64,000 nucleotides of DNA from 62-47 sp044463945. GTDB lineage: Bacteria; Pseudomonadota; Alphaproteobacteria; Rhizobiales; Xanthobacteraceae. Shown here piece by piece: positions 35,259 to 46,219 of the stretch. Position numbers and translations under genes: made by a program. The notes beneath the pieces were generated by a model. It saw only the letters and a list, made by a program, of their open reading frames with translations, was not told where the DNA came from and made no database searches. Position 1 is the first letter of the stretch; each line of letters begins with the position of its first letter. The stretch is taken from contig JBIQLW010000005.1 in NCBI GenBank assembly GCA_044463945.1, positions 62,001-126,000 of the forward strand, in the 5' to 3' direction.

Positions 35259-36413
35259 ATGGCATCGAAGGCAATCATCACCGGCGTTGCCGATACCGCG
35301 GTCGGCAGGGTCGAAGGCTCCACCTCGCTCGGGTTGCAGACCGAGGCGGCCGTCGCCGCGGTGGCGGACGCCGGGCTTTCGCTGGGCGACATCGACGGCG
35401 TTCTGTGCGCGTATTCGTTCACCGAACCGCATCTGATGCTGTCGTCGGTGGTGAGCGAGTTTCTCGGCATCATGCCGTCCTATTCGATCGCCGTACAAGC
35501 GGGCGGCGCGACGGCCTGCGCACAGGTGATGCAGGCGGCCGCGCTGATCGAGGCGGGGATTTGCCGGCACGTTCTCACCGTCTGCGGCGATAATCGTTTG
35601 ACCGGCATGTCGCGCGACAAGGCGGTCGCTGCGCTGTCCGAGGTCGGGCACGCCGAGTTCGAGCGGCCCTACGGTATCAGTATCCCGTCCGCCTATGCGC
35701 TGGTGGCGCAACGCTACATGCACGACTACGGTGTGACGCCGGAGCATCTTGCCGGCGTTGCGGTGGCGCATCGCAAGCACGCCGCGCGCAATCCGAAGGC
35801 GCAGATGCGCCAGCCGATCACGCTGGAGGACGTGGCGAAGTCGAAGCCGATCTCCACGCCGCTGCGGCTGCTCGACTGCTGTCTGATCTCCGATGGCGGC
35901 GCGGCCGTCGTCATCAGCGCCGCCGACGCCGCGCGGGATACCCGCAAGCGCGGCATCGCCGTTCTCGGCACCGGCCAGATGAACACCCACGAGCACATCG
36001 TGGCCTCGCCCTCGCTGACCGATTTCGGCTGCAGGCAATCGTCGGCGCAGGCGTTCGGCCGCGCCGGCGTCAAGCCCTCTGATATCGATGTCGCCGAGAT
36101 CTACGACAGCTTCACGATCACGCTGTTGAGCGAACTGGAATCGATCGGATTTTTCGCGCGCGGCGAAGCCGGCCCCGCAATTCTTGCCGGCGCGCTCGAT
36201 CTCGACGGCCGGCTGCCGTGCAACACCCATGGCGGGCTACTGTCCTACGCGCATTCGGGCGCGGCCGGCGGCATGTTTCATATTGTCGAAGCGGTGCGGC
36301 AGTTGCGCCGTGAGGCAGAGGGGCGGCAGGTCGCGGATCCCGAACTGGCGTTCGTGCATGGCGACGGCGGTATTCTCTCTGCGCACTGCTCGCTTGTGCT
36401 GGGGAGGATCTGA
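35259..36413 (+). CDS. SCP2-type thiolase-like protein lacking the nucleophilic cysteine (possible retro-aldolase)
   Basis: A 384-residue thiolase-superfamily protein (lipid-transfer/acetyl-CoA acetyltransferase class). Where thiolases have E-x-x-C-A-S-G, this protein reads AVQAGGATACAQV, so glycine replaces the nucleophile. The C-terminal NTHGGLLSYAHSGAAGG loop, with its histidine, is retained. Cysteine-less members paired with a DUF35 protein, such as Ltp2 of steroid side-chain degradation, are acyl-CoA aldolases. The next gene, 3 bases away, encodes a DUF35 protein, which supports that role here. Start ATG 35259 follows AGGGA. Confidence 0.88.
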   Translation: MASKAIITGVADTAVGRVEGSTSLGLQTEAAVAAVADAGLSLGDIDGVLCAYSFTEPHLMLSSVVSEFLGIMPSYSIAVQAGGATACAQVMQAAALIEAGICRHVLTVCGDNRLTGMSRDKAVAALSEVGHAEFERPYGISIPSAYALVAQRYMHDYGVTPEHLAGVAVAHRKHAARNPKAQMRQPITLEDVAKSKPISTPLRLLDCCLISDGGAAVVISAADAARDTRKRGIAVLGTGQMNTHEHIVASPSLTDFGCRQSSAQAFGRAGVKPSDIDVAEIYDSFTITLLSELESIGFFARGEAGPAILAGALDLDGRLPCNTHGGLLSYAHSGAAGGMFHIVEAVRQLRREAEGRQVADPELAFVHGDGGILSAHCSLVLGRI

Positions 36414-36416
36414 GCG

Positions 36417-36821
36417 ATGACCAAACCGCTTCCGCAACCGAACGCCGTCACGCGCCGCTTCTGGTCGTCGTGCAAGGACGGACGGTTCGAGTTTCAGCGC
36501 TGCACGGCCTGCGGCCACGCCCAGTTTCCGCCGTGCCTCGCCTGCGCCGCGTGCCACGGCACCACGCTCGACTGGCAGGCATCGCGCGGGCGCGGCGCCG
36601 TCTATTCCTTCACGGTGGTCCATCGCGCGCCGCTGGAGTCCTTCAAAGCGGACGTGCCTTACGTGATTGCGATCGTCGCGCTGGAGGAGGGTGTGCGGGC
36701 GATGATGAATCTGCGCGATGTCGATCCGGCGGCGGTAACGATCGGGATGCCGGTCGAGGTCTTTTTCGAACCGACCGACGGCGGCGAATATCCATTGCCG
36801 CAGGCGCGGCCAGAGAAGTGA
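36417..36821 (+). CDS. DUF35/OB-fold Zn-ribbon acyl-CoA-associated protein
   Basis: A 134-residue protein. The N-terminal helix WSSCKDGRFEFQRC leads into a zinc ribbon (C29, C32, C43, C46) and then an OB fold (GRGAVYSFTVVHR to VTIGMPVEVFFEP). DUF35 proteins bind thiolase-like or hydratase partners and are thought to hold the CoA part of the substrate. It immediately follows the thiolase-like gene, so the two probably form one heteromeric enzyme. It is the last gene of the operon. Confidence 0.9.
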   Translation: MTKPLPQPNAVTRRFWSSCKDGRFEFQRCTACGHAQFPPCLACAACHGTTLDWQASRGRGAVYSFTVVHRAPLESFKADVPYVIAIVALEEGVRAMMNLRDVDPAAVTIGMPVEVFFEPTDGGEYPLPQARPEK

Positions 36822-36947
36822 CGCCGATATTCCGTTCGACATCTTCGAGGCTGTCCGAAAAGATGGTACTCGACTGTGTCGCCCGGCACGATCTCGGAAT
36901 GCCGCGGTCGTACTGATCGCCGGAAGCGTGTCTCCATTCAGCGGGTG

Positions 36948-36972
36948 ATTTACGTAAATGGATTGACGTAAT
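36948..36972 (+). promoter_or_regulatory. Candidate promoter/operator of the solute-binding gene: ATTTACGTAAAT and GTAAA-N4-TTGACG
   Basis: A perfect 12-base palindrome ATTTACGTAAAT (36948-36959) overlaps a GTAAA-TGGA-TTGACG motif (36954-36968), about 75 bases before the start of the solute-binding protein. Closely related GTAAA-N4-TTGACA sites occur at 43757 (minus strand) and 44332, next to the MarR gene, suggesting common control. TTGACG could also serve as a -35 hexamer. Confidence 0.5.
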
Positions 36973-37041
36973 GCGCGGCTTCTGCGAAGCTGCGCCCAAG
37001 ACGCGCTCGATTATCAGAAAAATCGGATTGGGGAGATGCAC

Positions 37042-38238
37042 ATGCGTGCCTGGATTGCCGCAGCGGCCGTCATCGTGGGTTTCGGGGGAGTTGCGTATGC
37101 CCAGCAGGGACCGGTCAAGGTCGGCATCCTGAACGATCAGAATTCGGTCTATTCCAGCATTACCGGCATGGGCTCGGTCGCGGCGGCGAAACTGGCGATC
37201 GAGGACATGGGGGGCACCATGTTCGGCAAGCCGATCGAGATCGTGTTTGCCGATCATGCGCACAAGCCGGACAACGGTGTCAACATCGCCCGCCGCTGGT
37301 TCGACGTTGAAGGCGTCGGCGCAGTCTTCGACATCTACAGCTCGGGCGTCTCGCTCGCGGTGCAGAGCCTTGCGGAGCAAAAGGACAAGATTGTCGTGGT
37401 GTCGATGGCGAGCAGCCGTGACATCGGCGGGAAATCCTGTTCGCCAAATGGTATGCAGTGGGCCAACGACGGCTATGAGGTCGCCAACCTGACCATCAAG
37501 GGGGTGTCCGGCGACAAGCCGAGTTCGTGGTATTTCGTCACGGTGGATTATACGGCGGGCCATTCGATCGAGGCCGACGCGCGCAAGATGATCGAAGCGA
37601 GCGGCGGCGAGTTCAAGGGCGCGGTGCGCTTCCCGCTCAACACGCCGGACTTCAGTTCGTTCCTGCTGCGTGCGCAGGCGTCCGGCGCGAAGAACATTGG
37701 CTTCATCGGCGGCGGTGCCGATATGACCAATGCCACCAAGCAGGCGGGCGAGTTCGGGATCGAGCGCGCCGGCCAGCGCTTTGTGCCGCTGTCGATGACC
37801 ACCGTGGATATCGAGGCGCTCGGCAACAAGGTGACGCAGGGTATGCCGCTGGTGTTCAGCTTCTACTGGGACGAGAACGACAAGACCCGCGCCTGGAGCG
37901 AGCGTTTCAAGAAAGCGTTCGGCAAGATGCCGACCGATCCGCAGGCCAATGTCTACAGCGCGGTGCTGCATTATCTGAAAGCGGTGAAGGCGGCCGGGAC
38001 CACCGAGACCAAGGCTGTGCTGGCGAAGATGAAGGAAATGCCGGTTTCGGATTTCTTCACCGACAACGCCAAGGTCCGCGCCGATGGCAGGCTGATGCGC
38101 GAGATCTATTACGCCGAGGCCAAGAAGCCCGAGGAGATGAAGTCGCCGACCGATCTGGTCACGCTGGTCAAGAAGGTGCCGGGCGAGCAGGCGTTCGTGC
38201 CGGTGGCCGAGAGCGAGTGCAAGCTGCTCAAGCAATAG
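37042..38238 (+). CDS. Orphan branched-chain-type ABC transporter substrate-binding protein
   Basis: A 398-residue Peripla_BP_6 protein with signal peptide MRAWIAAAAVIVGFGGVAYA. The mature domain starts QQGPVKVGILNDQNSVYSSITG; the motif IEIVFADHAHKPDNGVNIARRWFDVEGV recurs in the protein at 59582, so these two are one subfamily. No permease or ATPase is adjacent. I chose ATG 37042, 6 bases after GGGGAG; the ATG at 37036 is too close to it. It is monocistronic and ends in a repeat region. Confidence 0.92.
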   Translation: MRAWIAAAAVIVGFGGVAYAQQGPVKVGILNDQNSVYSSITGMGSVAAAKLAIEDMGGTMFGKPIEIVFADHAHKPDNGVNIARRWFDVEGVGAVFDIYSSGVSLAVQSLAEQKDKIVVVSMASSRDIGGKSCSPNGMQWANDGYEVANLTIKGVSGDKPSSWYFVTVDYTAGHSIEADARKMIEASGGEFKGAVRFPLNTPDFSSFLLRAQASGAKNIGFIGGGADMTNATKQAGEFGIERAGQRFVPLSMTTVDIEALGNKVTQGMPLVFSFYWDENDKTRAWSERFKKAFGKMPTDPQANVYSAVLHYLKAVKAAGTTETKAVLAKMKEMPVSDFFTDNAKVRADGRLMREIYYAEAKKPEEMKSPTDLVTLVKKVPGEQAFVPVAESECKLLKQ

Positions 38239-38313
38239 CGTTGCTGTCGCGACGGCGCTATTTTATGAGCCTGACCGGGCAATCTTTTTTGGACAGGCGT
38301 GCACCACGAAAAT

Positions 38314-38438
38314 CGTCGTCCCCGCGCAGGCGGGGACCCATCATCCCTGACGGTGGTGATTAGAACAACCGTCCGCCAAAGACCGCAGGCGCTATCTGCG
38401 ACATGAGCGGTACAGGTCCCGCCTGCACGGGGACGACG
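38314..38438. repeat. MITE-like repeat with ~25-base inverted ends
   Basis: The left end CGTCGTCCCCGCGCAGGCGG and right end GCCTGCACGGGGACGACG are near-perfect inverted copies (the right arm begins at 38415). The spacer is about 75 bases without a gene. The element fills the gap between the convergent solute-binding protein and CoA ligase genes. It is similar in design to the element at 8570 but different in sequence. Confidence 0.65.
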
Positions 38439-38501
38439 CTGGGAACGTTGTTATCGTCATGACGCTCTCACCCGACTTCATCGCGTTGCGTCACGCGGTG
38501 C

Positions 38502-40229
38502 TCACAGGAACTGTGACAGTTCTTCTTTCTTCACCTTGCCGGTCGCGGTCATGGGCAGCGCGTCGACGATGCGGATTTCCGGCAGCTTGTAGCCGGCAAG
38601 ACGTTCCTTGCAGAAGGAACTGAGCGAATCCGCCGTTACCGCATGCCGCTGTTCGGGAAGCAGCGTGATGAAGGCAACCGGCACCTGTCCGCGAGTGTCG
38701 TCCTCGCGGCCGATCACGCCGCTGCCGGTCACTGCCGGGTGCTGACCCAGAACGGCCTCGATCTCGGCGGGAAAGACGCTCATGCCCTTGACCTTCAACA
38801 TCTCCTTGCGCCGGCCGAGGAAATGCACGGTGCCGTGCTCGGAGATCATGCCGAGGTCGCCGGTGCGCAGCCAGCCGTCGACCAGACCTTCGGCGGTCGC
38901 GTCGGGCTTGTTCCAGTAACCTTTCAACAGCGACGGCGTGCGCACGCACAATTCGCCCTCGGTGCCGACCGGCATCAGCCTTGTGGAGCCGAATTCGAGG
39001 ATCTTGAAATCCGTCGAGGGAACCGGAAGGCCGACGAATATCTGCTGGGCGTTGAGATCGCGGTCGCCGTCCTGCCAGCCCAGCGTGAAGGTGTCATAGG
39101 AATGGGTTTCGGTCATGCCCCAGGCCGCTTCGCGTAACGTCGATCCAGTGAGTTCGCGCCAGCCCTGACGGAACGCCGGATTGAGTTTCTTGACGAAGGA
39201 CGCCACCAGCACCTCGCGCAGCGAGCGCAGGTTGTGCTTTGCTGCTTCGGGATTGCTCATGATCTCGACGGCGTTATCGACCACCATCATCGAGACCGTG
39301 ACCCGATGCCGCTCGACTGCCTGCGCGTAAGCGACCGGGTCCCAGCGCGCCAGCAGCACGCAGGTGGCGCCGGTGATGACCGGCAGGATGATGCCGAGAT
39401 CCTCGCCGGCGACCCAGAAGATCGGCCAGAAGTTGATGACGACATCGGCGTTGGTGACGTTGGCGCTGATCGAGCCCATCACCGCGCCGGTGAACAGCAT
39501 GTCGCGCTGGGTGTGGACGCAGCCCTTCGGCATTCCGGTGGTGCCGCCGGTGTAGTTCAGCGCCGCGATGTCGTCGAGGCCGACCTCGATCTGCGGCGGC
39601 TCGGCATTCTCGGAGAGCGCCATCATCAGGTCGATGGTATCAGGGACGGTGATTTTCGGCATCTCCAGCGCCGCCGGCAACGGGCCTTCCGGGTCGGATG
39701 GCAGTGCGTCGCGGTAGCTCGTGGTGATGACGTGGTCGACCGTGCATTGCGGCCGCACCGTCTCGATCAGCGGGACCAGTTGGTCCTGCACCACCACGAT
39801 GCGCGCGCCGGAATCGTTCAGTTCGTAACGCAGTTCGTGCTCGGTGAACATCGGATTGACCGGCACATGCACGCAGCCGGCCTTCAGGATACCGAAGAAG
39901 CAGACATAGAATTGCGGGCAATTCGGCAGAAACACCGCGATGCGATCGCCCTTGCGCGCGCCGAGGCGGACCAGCAGCGCCGCGAAGTTATCGCTGAGGC
40001 GGTCGAGATCGCGGTAGCTGGTTTCCGCGCCGTAGAATTTGATCGCCGCCTTGTCCGGCTGCGTTTCGGCCCAGGTGCGAAGATAGGCCGTCAGCGGTTT
40101 TTCGCCGAGCGGGTAATGCGGCTGGCGGGGGACATCGGCGGGCCAGACCTTGTCATGAAGCTTGCGGACGTAAGCGAGATAGCTCGCCTCATCACGCGTA
40201 TAGTCGGCCTGGGCGGTTTCGGTGGTCAC
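38502..40229 (-). CDS. AMP-dependent acyl-CoA ligase
   Basis: A 575-residue ligase with an acetyl-CoA-synthetase-like extended N-terminus (YLAYVRKLHDKVWPADVPRQPHYPLG). It has LNYTGGTTGMPKGCVHTQRDMLF, WGMTETHSYDTF, DGWLRTGDLGMISEHGTVHFLGRRKEMLKVKGMSVFPAEIE and the lysine motif TATGKVKKEELSQFL. The start is GTG 40229, five bases after AGGAGG. It lies 34 bases downstream of the fused carboxylase gene, so ligase and carboxylase probably act in sequence on the same acyl group. Confidence 0.93.
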   Translation of the reverse strand: MTTETAQADYTRDEASYLAYVRKLHDKVWPADVPRQPHYPLGEKPLTAYLRTWAETQPDKAAIKFYGAETSYRDLDRLSDNFAALLVRLGARKGDRIAVFLPNCPQFYVCFFGILKAGCVHVPVNPMFTEHELRYELNDSGARIVVVQDQLVPLIETVRPQCTVDHVITTSYRDALPSDPEGPLPAALEMPKITVPDTIDLMMALSENAEPPQIEVGLDDIAALNYTGGTTGMPKGCVHTQRDMLFTGAVMGSISANVTNADVVINFWPIFWVAGEDLGIILPVITGATCVLLARWDPVAYAQAVERHRVTVSMMVVDNAVEIMSNPEAAKHNLRSLREVLVASFVKKLNPAFRQGWRELTGSTLREAAWGMTETHSYDTFTLGWQDGDRDLNAQQIFVGLPVPSTDFKILEFGSTRLMPVGTEGELCVRTPSLLKGYWNKPDATAEGLVDGWLRTGDLGMISEHGTVHFLGRRKEMLKVKGMSVFPAEIEAVLGQHPAVTGSGVIGREDDTRGQVPVAFITLLPEQRHAVTADSLSSFCKERLAGYKLPEIRIVDALPMTATGKVKKEELSQFL

Positions 40230-40263
40230 GGTGTCCTCCTGCTTTTGATTGTCGACATCCGCC

Positions 40264-43617
<3,354 letters not shown>

Positions 43618-43733
43618 GACTGGCCTTTTTCACGGTCAGCAGGCACAACATGCAACCTGCGTTGACGGCTTCGTACCGCGCGGAGCAGATGGCATCAGGC
43701 AGGTCTGATGTTCCGCGGAAGTTCGACTTTTCG

Positions 43734-43762
43734 AAATTATGGACGCCGGAAATTCGTGTCAA
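43734..43762 (-). promoter_or_regulatory. Promoter of the carboxylase-ligase operon
   Basis: On the minus strand, TTGACA (43757-43762) and TAATTT (43734-43739) are separated by exactly 17 bases, a near-consensus sigma-70 promoter. Transcription would run towards the carboxylase start at 43617. The -35 hexamer overlaps the left arm of the inverted repeat at 43758-43780. Confidence 0.7.
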
Positions 43763-43780
43763 TATGTTTACCAAATTGAC
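43757..43780. promoter_or_regulatory. Candidate MarR operator between the carboxylase and regulator genes
   Basis: GTCAAT (43758-43763) and ATTGAC (43775-43780) form a 6-11-6 inverted repeat. The left part, read on the minus strand, contains GTAAA-CATA-TTGACA, the motif shared with 36954 and 44332. The repeat ends 10 bases before the MarR start codon, so binding would block both divergent genes. Confidence 0.55.
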
Positions 43781-43790
43781 GGAGGGGGCG

Positions 43791-44297
43791 ATGAAGCCGC
43801 AAGCCAAACGTGGACGTGTCGGGGCGGTTCGTCCGGCCGACAGGGATGTCGCGCTGACGCCGCGCGATGAACTGAACAACAAGCTGTTCTTTCGCCTGTT
43901 TCAGACCGAGAACGTCTATCAGACGGCGGCGCTGCGCGAACTCGGCATTTCGACGGTGCAGGGCGCGACCTTGGGTGCGCTGTATCGCGACGCCAAAAAC
44001 GGCATGTCGTTTTCGGCGCTCTATGACTATCTGGCGGTCAGCCGCCAGAACATGGATGCGGTGTTGAAGCGGCTTGAGCGCGCCGGCCTTGTCGAGCGCA
44101 TCGAGGACAAGGCGGACCGCCGCAGCCGGATCGTCCGCCTGACGCCGGCGGGCGTCGCCGCCTGGCGCGATCTGCGTTCGCGGACAGTGGATTTCTTCCG
44201 GCAGGGAACCGCGAATGTGTCGATGGCGCAGATATCCGCCTGTATCGAGGTGCTGGCCAGTATCAGCCGCGGGCTCAAGGCGGCGCGAGCGAAGTGA
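43791..44297 (+). CDS. MarR-family transcriptional regulator
   Basis: A 168-residue winged-helix regulator. The DNA-binding part is FSALYDYLAVSRQNMDAVLKRLERAGLVERIEDKADRRSRIVRLTPAG (about residues 70-117). It is divergent from the carboxylase gene and 79 bases upstream of a CoA ligase gene. Regulators in this setting often respond to an aryl- or acyl-CoA product. I chose ATG 43791 because GGAGGGGGCG precedes it; upstream in-frame ATGs (43650, 43764) would overlap the promoter repeat. Confidence 0.92.
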   Translation: MKPQAKRGRVGAVRPADRDVALTPRDELNNKLFFRLFQTENVYQTAALRELGISTVQGATLGALYRDAKNGMSFSALYDYLAVSRQNMDAVLKRLERAGLVERIEDKADRRSRIVRLTPAGVAAWRDLRSRTVDFFRQGTANVSMAQISACIEVLASISRGLKAARAK

Positions 44298-44321
44298 CCG
44301 CCGTCTCGCGTTGCGGCAATC

Positions 44322-44350
44322 TTGCCAATCGGTAAATGTCTTGACATAAT
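44322..44350 (+). promoter_or_regulatory. Promoter and operator of the CoA ligase gene at 44377
   Basis: TTGCCA (44322-44327) and CATAAT (44345-44350) are 17 bases apart. Between and over them lie GTAAA-TGTC-TTGACA (44332-44346) and the palindrome ATGTC-TT-GACAT (44336-44347). The -10 region is therefore inside a likely regulator site, probably that of the adjacent MarR protein. Confidence 0.6.
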
Positions 44351-44376
44351 CCGGAGCAAGTCTCGGGAGGCATGTC

Positions 44377-45996
44377 ATGACGGATCGAACGGAGAGCCGC
44401 GATCCCCGCGTTCCTGCGCGCGAGGATTGCGTGTTGCGCTACGTGCTGGAAAAGCGGGCTGGTCTACATCCGGATCGTCCGTATATCCGCCTGCCGGACG
44501 GCCGCACGATCAGCTACCGCGCGTTTCGCGACGAGGTGGTCCGGACCGCCGCCGGGCTTGCGGTGCTCGGCGTCCAGCAGGGCGACCACGTCAATGTCTG
44601 GATGCCGAATACCATCGATATCGTTCGCGTCTGGTTCGCGATCAACTGGCTCGGCGCCGTCTATGTTCCGATCAACACCGCCTATCGCGGCAATCTGCTT
44701 GCACATGTCATCGCCAACGGCGGCGCGCGGATCATGGTCGTCGGAGCGGGTCTGGTTGAACGCCTCGCTCAGATCGATCGTGCGGAGTTGGAAACCCTGG
44801 TGGTTGCCGGCGAGGGCGCTCCGGCGATCGAGGGGCTGCGCAGCGTGCGACTGGCCGATGTCGATGCCGATCCGGCCACCTTGCCGGCGCTGGCGCGGCC
44901 GATCGAGCCCTGGGATATTCAATCGATCATTTATACGTCCGGCACCACCGGGCGCTCCAAGGGCGTGCTCTCATCCTATGCCCATATGTGGCACATGAGC
45001 GGCGTTCAGGCGTTTCCGATGCTGGACGAACACGACTGCTATCTGACGTTTCTGCCGTTCTTCCATGTTGGCGGCACGCTGCCCCCGATCGGGATGCTCA
45101 ATCGCGGCGGCACCATTGGCATCGGTGGCGATTTTACCACTGAGGCGTTCTGGCCCGCCGTCCGGGCGATGGGCGCGACCTACACCATTCTGCTTGGCGT
45201 GATGTCCAACTTCCTGTCGAAGCGCCCGCCGGCCGCCGACGATCGGGACCATACGCTGCGGAAGGTGACGATGATTCCGCTGCCGGACGACTGGCGCGCC
45301 TTTGCGGACCGGTTCGACCTCAAGGTCTGGACCCTGTTCAACATGACCGAGATCAATGTACCGATCGTGTCGGAGCCCAATCCGCAAGCCGTCGGCACTT
45401 GCGGCCGGCAACGGCCGGGCAACGAACTGCGGATTGTCGATGCGCATGATTGCGAGGTTCCCGTGGGGACGGTCGGCGAACTCATCGTTCGCAGCGACGC
45501 GCCATGGGCGCTCAACTCCGGCTACTACAAGGATGCCGAGGCGACCGTACAGGCTTGGCGCAACGGCTGGTTTCATACCGGCGATGCGTTCCGACGCGAT
45601 GCCGACGGTAACTTCTTCTTCGTCGATCGCATGAAGGATGCGATCCGCCGTCGCGGCGAGAACATCTCCTCGTTCGAGGTCGAAGCGGAAATTCTCGCTC
45701 ACCCGAAAGTGCGGGAATGCGCCGTTGTCGCCGTTCCCAACGAACTGGCCGAAGACGATGTGCTGGCCGTGGTGGCCACCGTGCCGGGCGAAGTGATCGA
45801 GCCGCTCGAACTGCTTGAATTCCTGCAACCCCGGCTGGCCCATTTCATGTTGCCGCGATATGTCCGGATCATGGCCGATCTGCCGCGCACGCCGACCCAG
45901 AAGGTCGAGAAGTATATCCTGAGGCAGCAGGGCCTTACGGCGGACGTATGGGATCGGGAGCAGGCCGGCATCAAGATCAAGCGAGAGAGCGTCTGA
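44377..45996 (+). CDS. AMP-dependent acyl-CoA ligase (crotonobetaine/carnitine-CoA ligase-like)
   Basis: A 539-residue ligase. Motifs are IIYTSGTTGRSKGVLSSYAHMWH, FLPFFHVGG, FNMTEINVP (in place of the usual G-x-T-E), NGWFHTGDAFRRDADGNFFFVDRMKDAIRRRGENISSFEVE and lysine in TPTQKVEKYILR. It resembles the ligase at 18601 in subfamily. It is preceded by GGGAGG and by a promoter within MarR-type sites, and is followed 223 bases later by a solute-binding protein gene on the same strand. Confidence 0.93.
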   Translation: MTDRTESRDPRVPAREDCVLRYVLEKRAGLHPDRPYIRLPDGRTISYRAFRDEVVRTAAGLAVLGVQQGDHVNVWMPNTIDIVRVWFAINWLGAVYVPINTAYRGNLLAHVIANGGARIMVVGAGLVERLAQIDRAELETLVVAGEGAPAIEGLRSVRLADVDADPATLPALARPIEPWDIQSIIYTSGTTGRSKGVLSSYAHMWHMSGVQAFPMLDEHDCYLTFLPFFHVGGTLPPIGMLNRGGTIGIGGDFTTEAFWPAVRAMGATYTILLGVMSNFLSKRPPAADDRDHTLRKVTMIPLPDDWRAFADRFDLKVWTLFNMTEINVPIVSEPNPQAVGTCGRQRPGNELRIVDAHDCEVPVGTVGELIVRSDAPWALNSGYYKDAEATVQAWRNGWFHTGDAFRRDADGNFFFVDRMKDAIRRRGENISSFEVEAEILAHPKVRECAVVAVPNELAEDDVLAVVATVPGEVIEPLELLEFLQPRLAHFMLPRYVRIMADLPRTPTQKVEKYILRQQGLTADVWDREQAGIKIKRESV

Positions 45997-46219
45997 TCGT
46001 TTGCCGCGCGATCTGGAGTGCGAATGAATCGCATCGCCTGCATTGCAGATTCTGATGTCGATGACCTGCCAGCAGCTTGACGCAAGATTGGGCTGAGCGA
46101 TCTCACGACAATGAATTTGATGCCGCTATTGTCGCTTTCGCAAGGTTAGCACGACTGGCTCGATCGCTGCGCGGCATTGCAGGTTTGACGCTGCGCCTCT
46201 GGCACGGAGAGAAAATACG

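Noticed and set aside
33507..36230. A 907-codon open frame on the minus strand
   Set aside because: It lies antisense to the PrpD-like and thiolase-like genes, is Arg/His/Gly-rich without any family motif, and has no ribosome binding site. It is a shadow of high-GC coding sequence.
38502..40229. Acetyl-CoA synthetase as identity of this ligase
   Set aside because: The N-terminal extension resembles that group, but length (575 against about 650) and core motifs fit a broader acyl-CoA ligase, so no specific name is given.
46050..46065. Small palindrome CTGCA-T-TGCAG upstream of the solute-binding protein at 46220
   Set aside because: Only 11 bases long and about 170 bases from the start, so likely chance in this composition.
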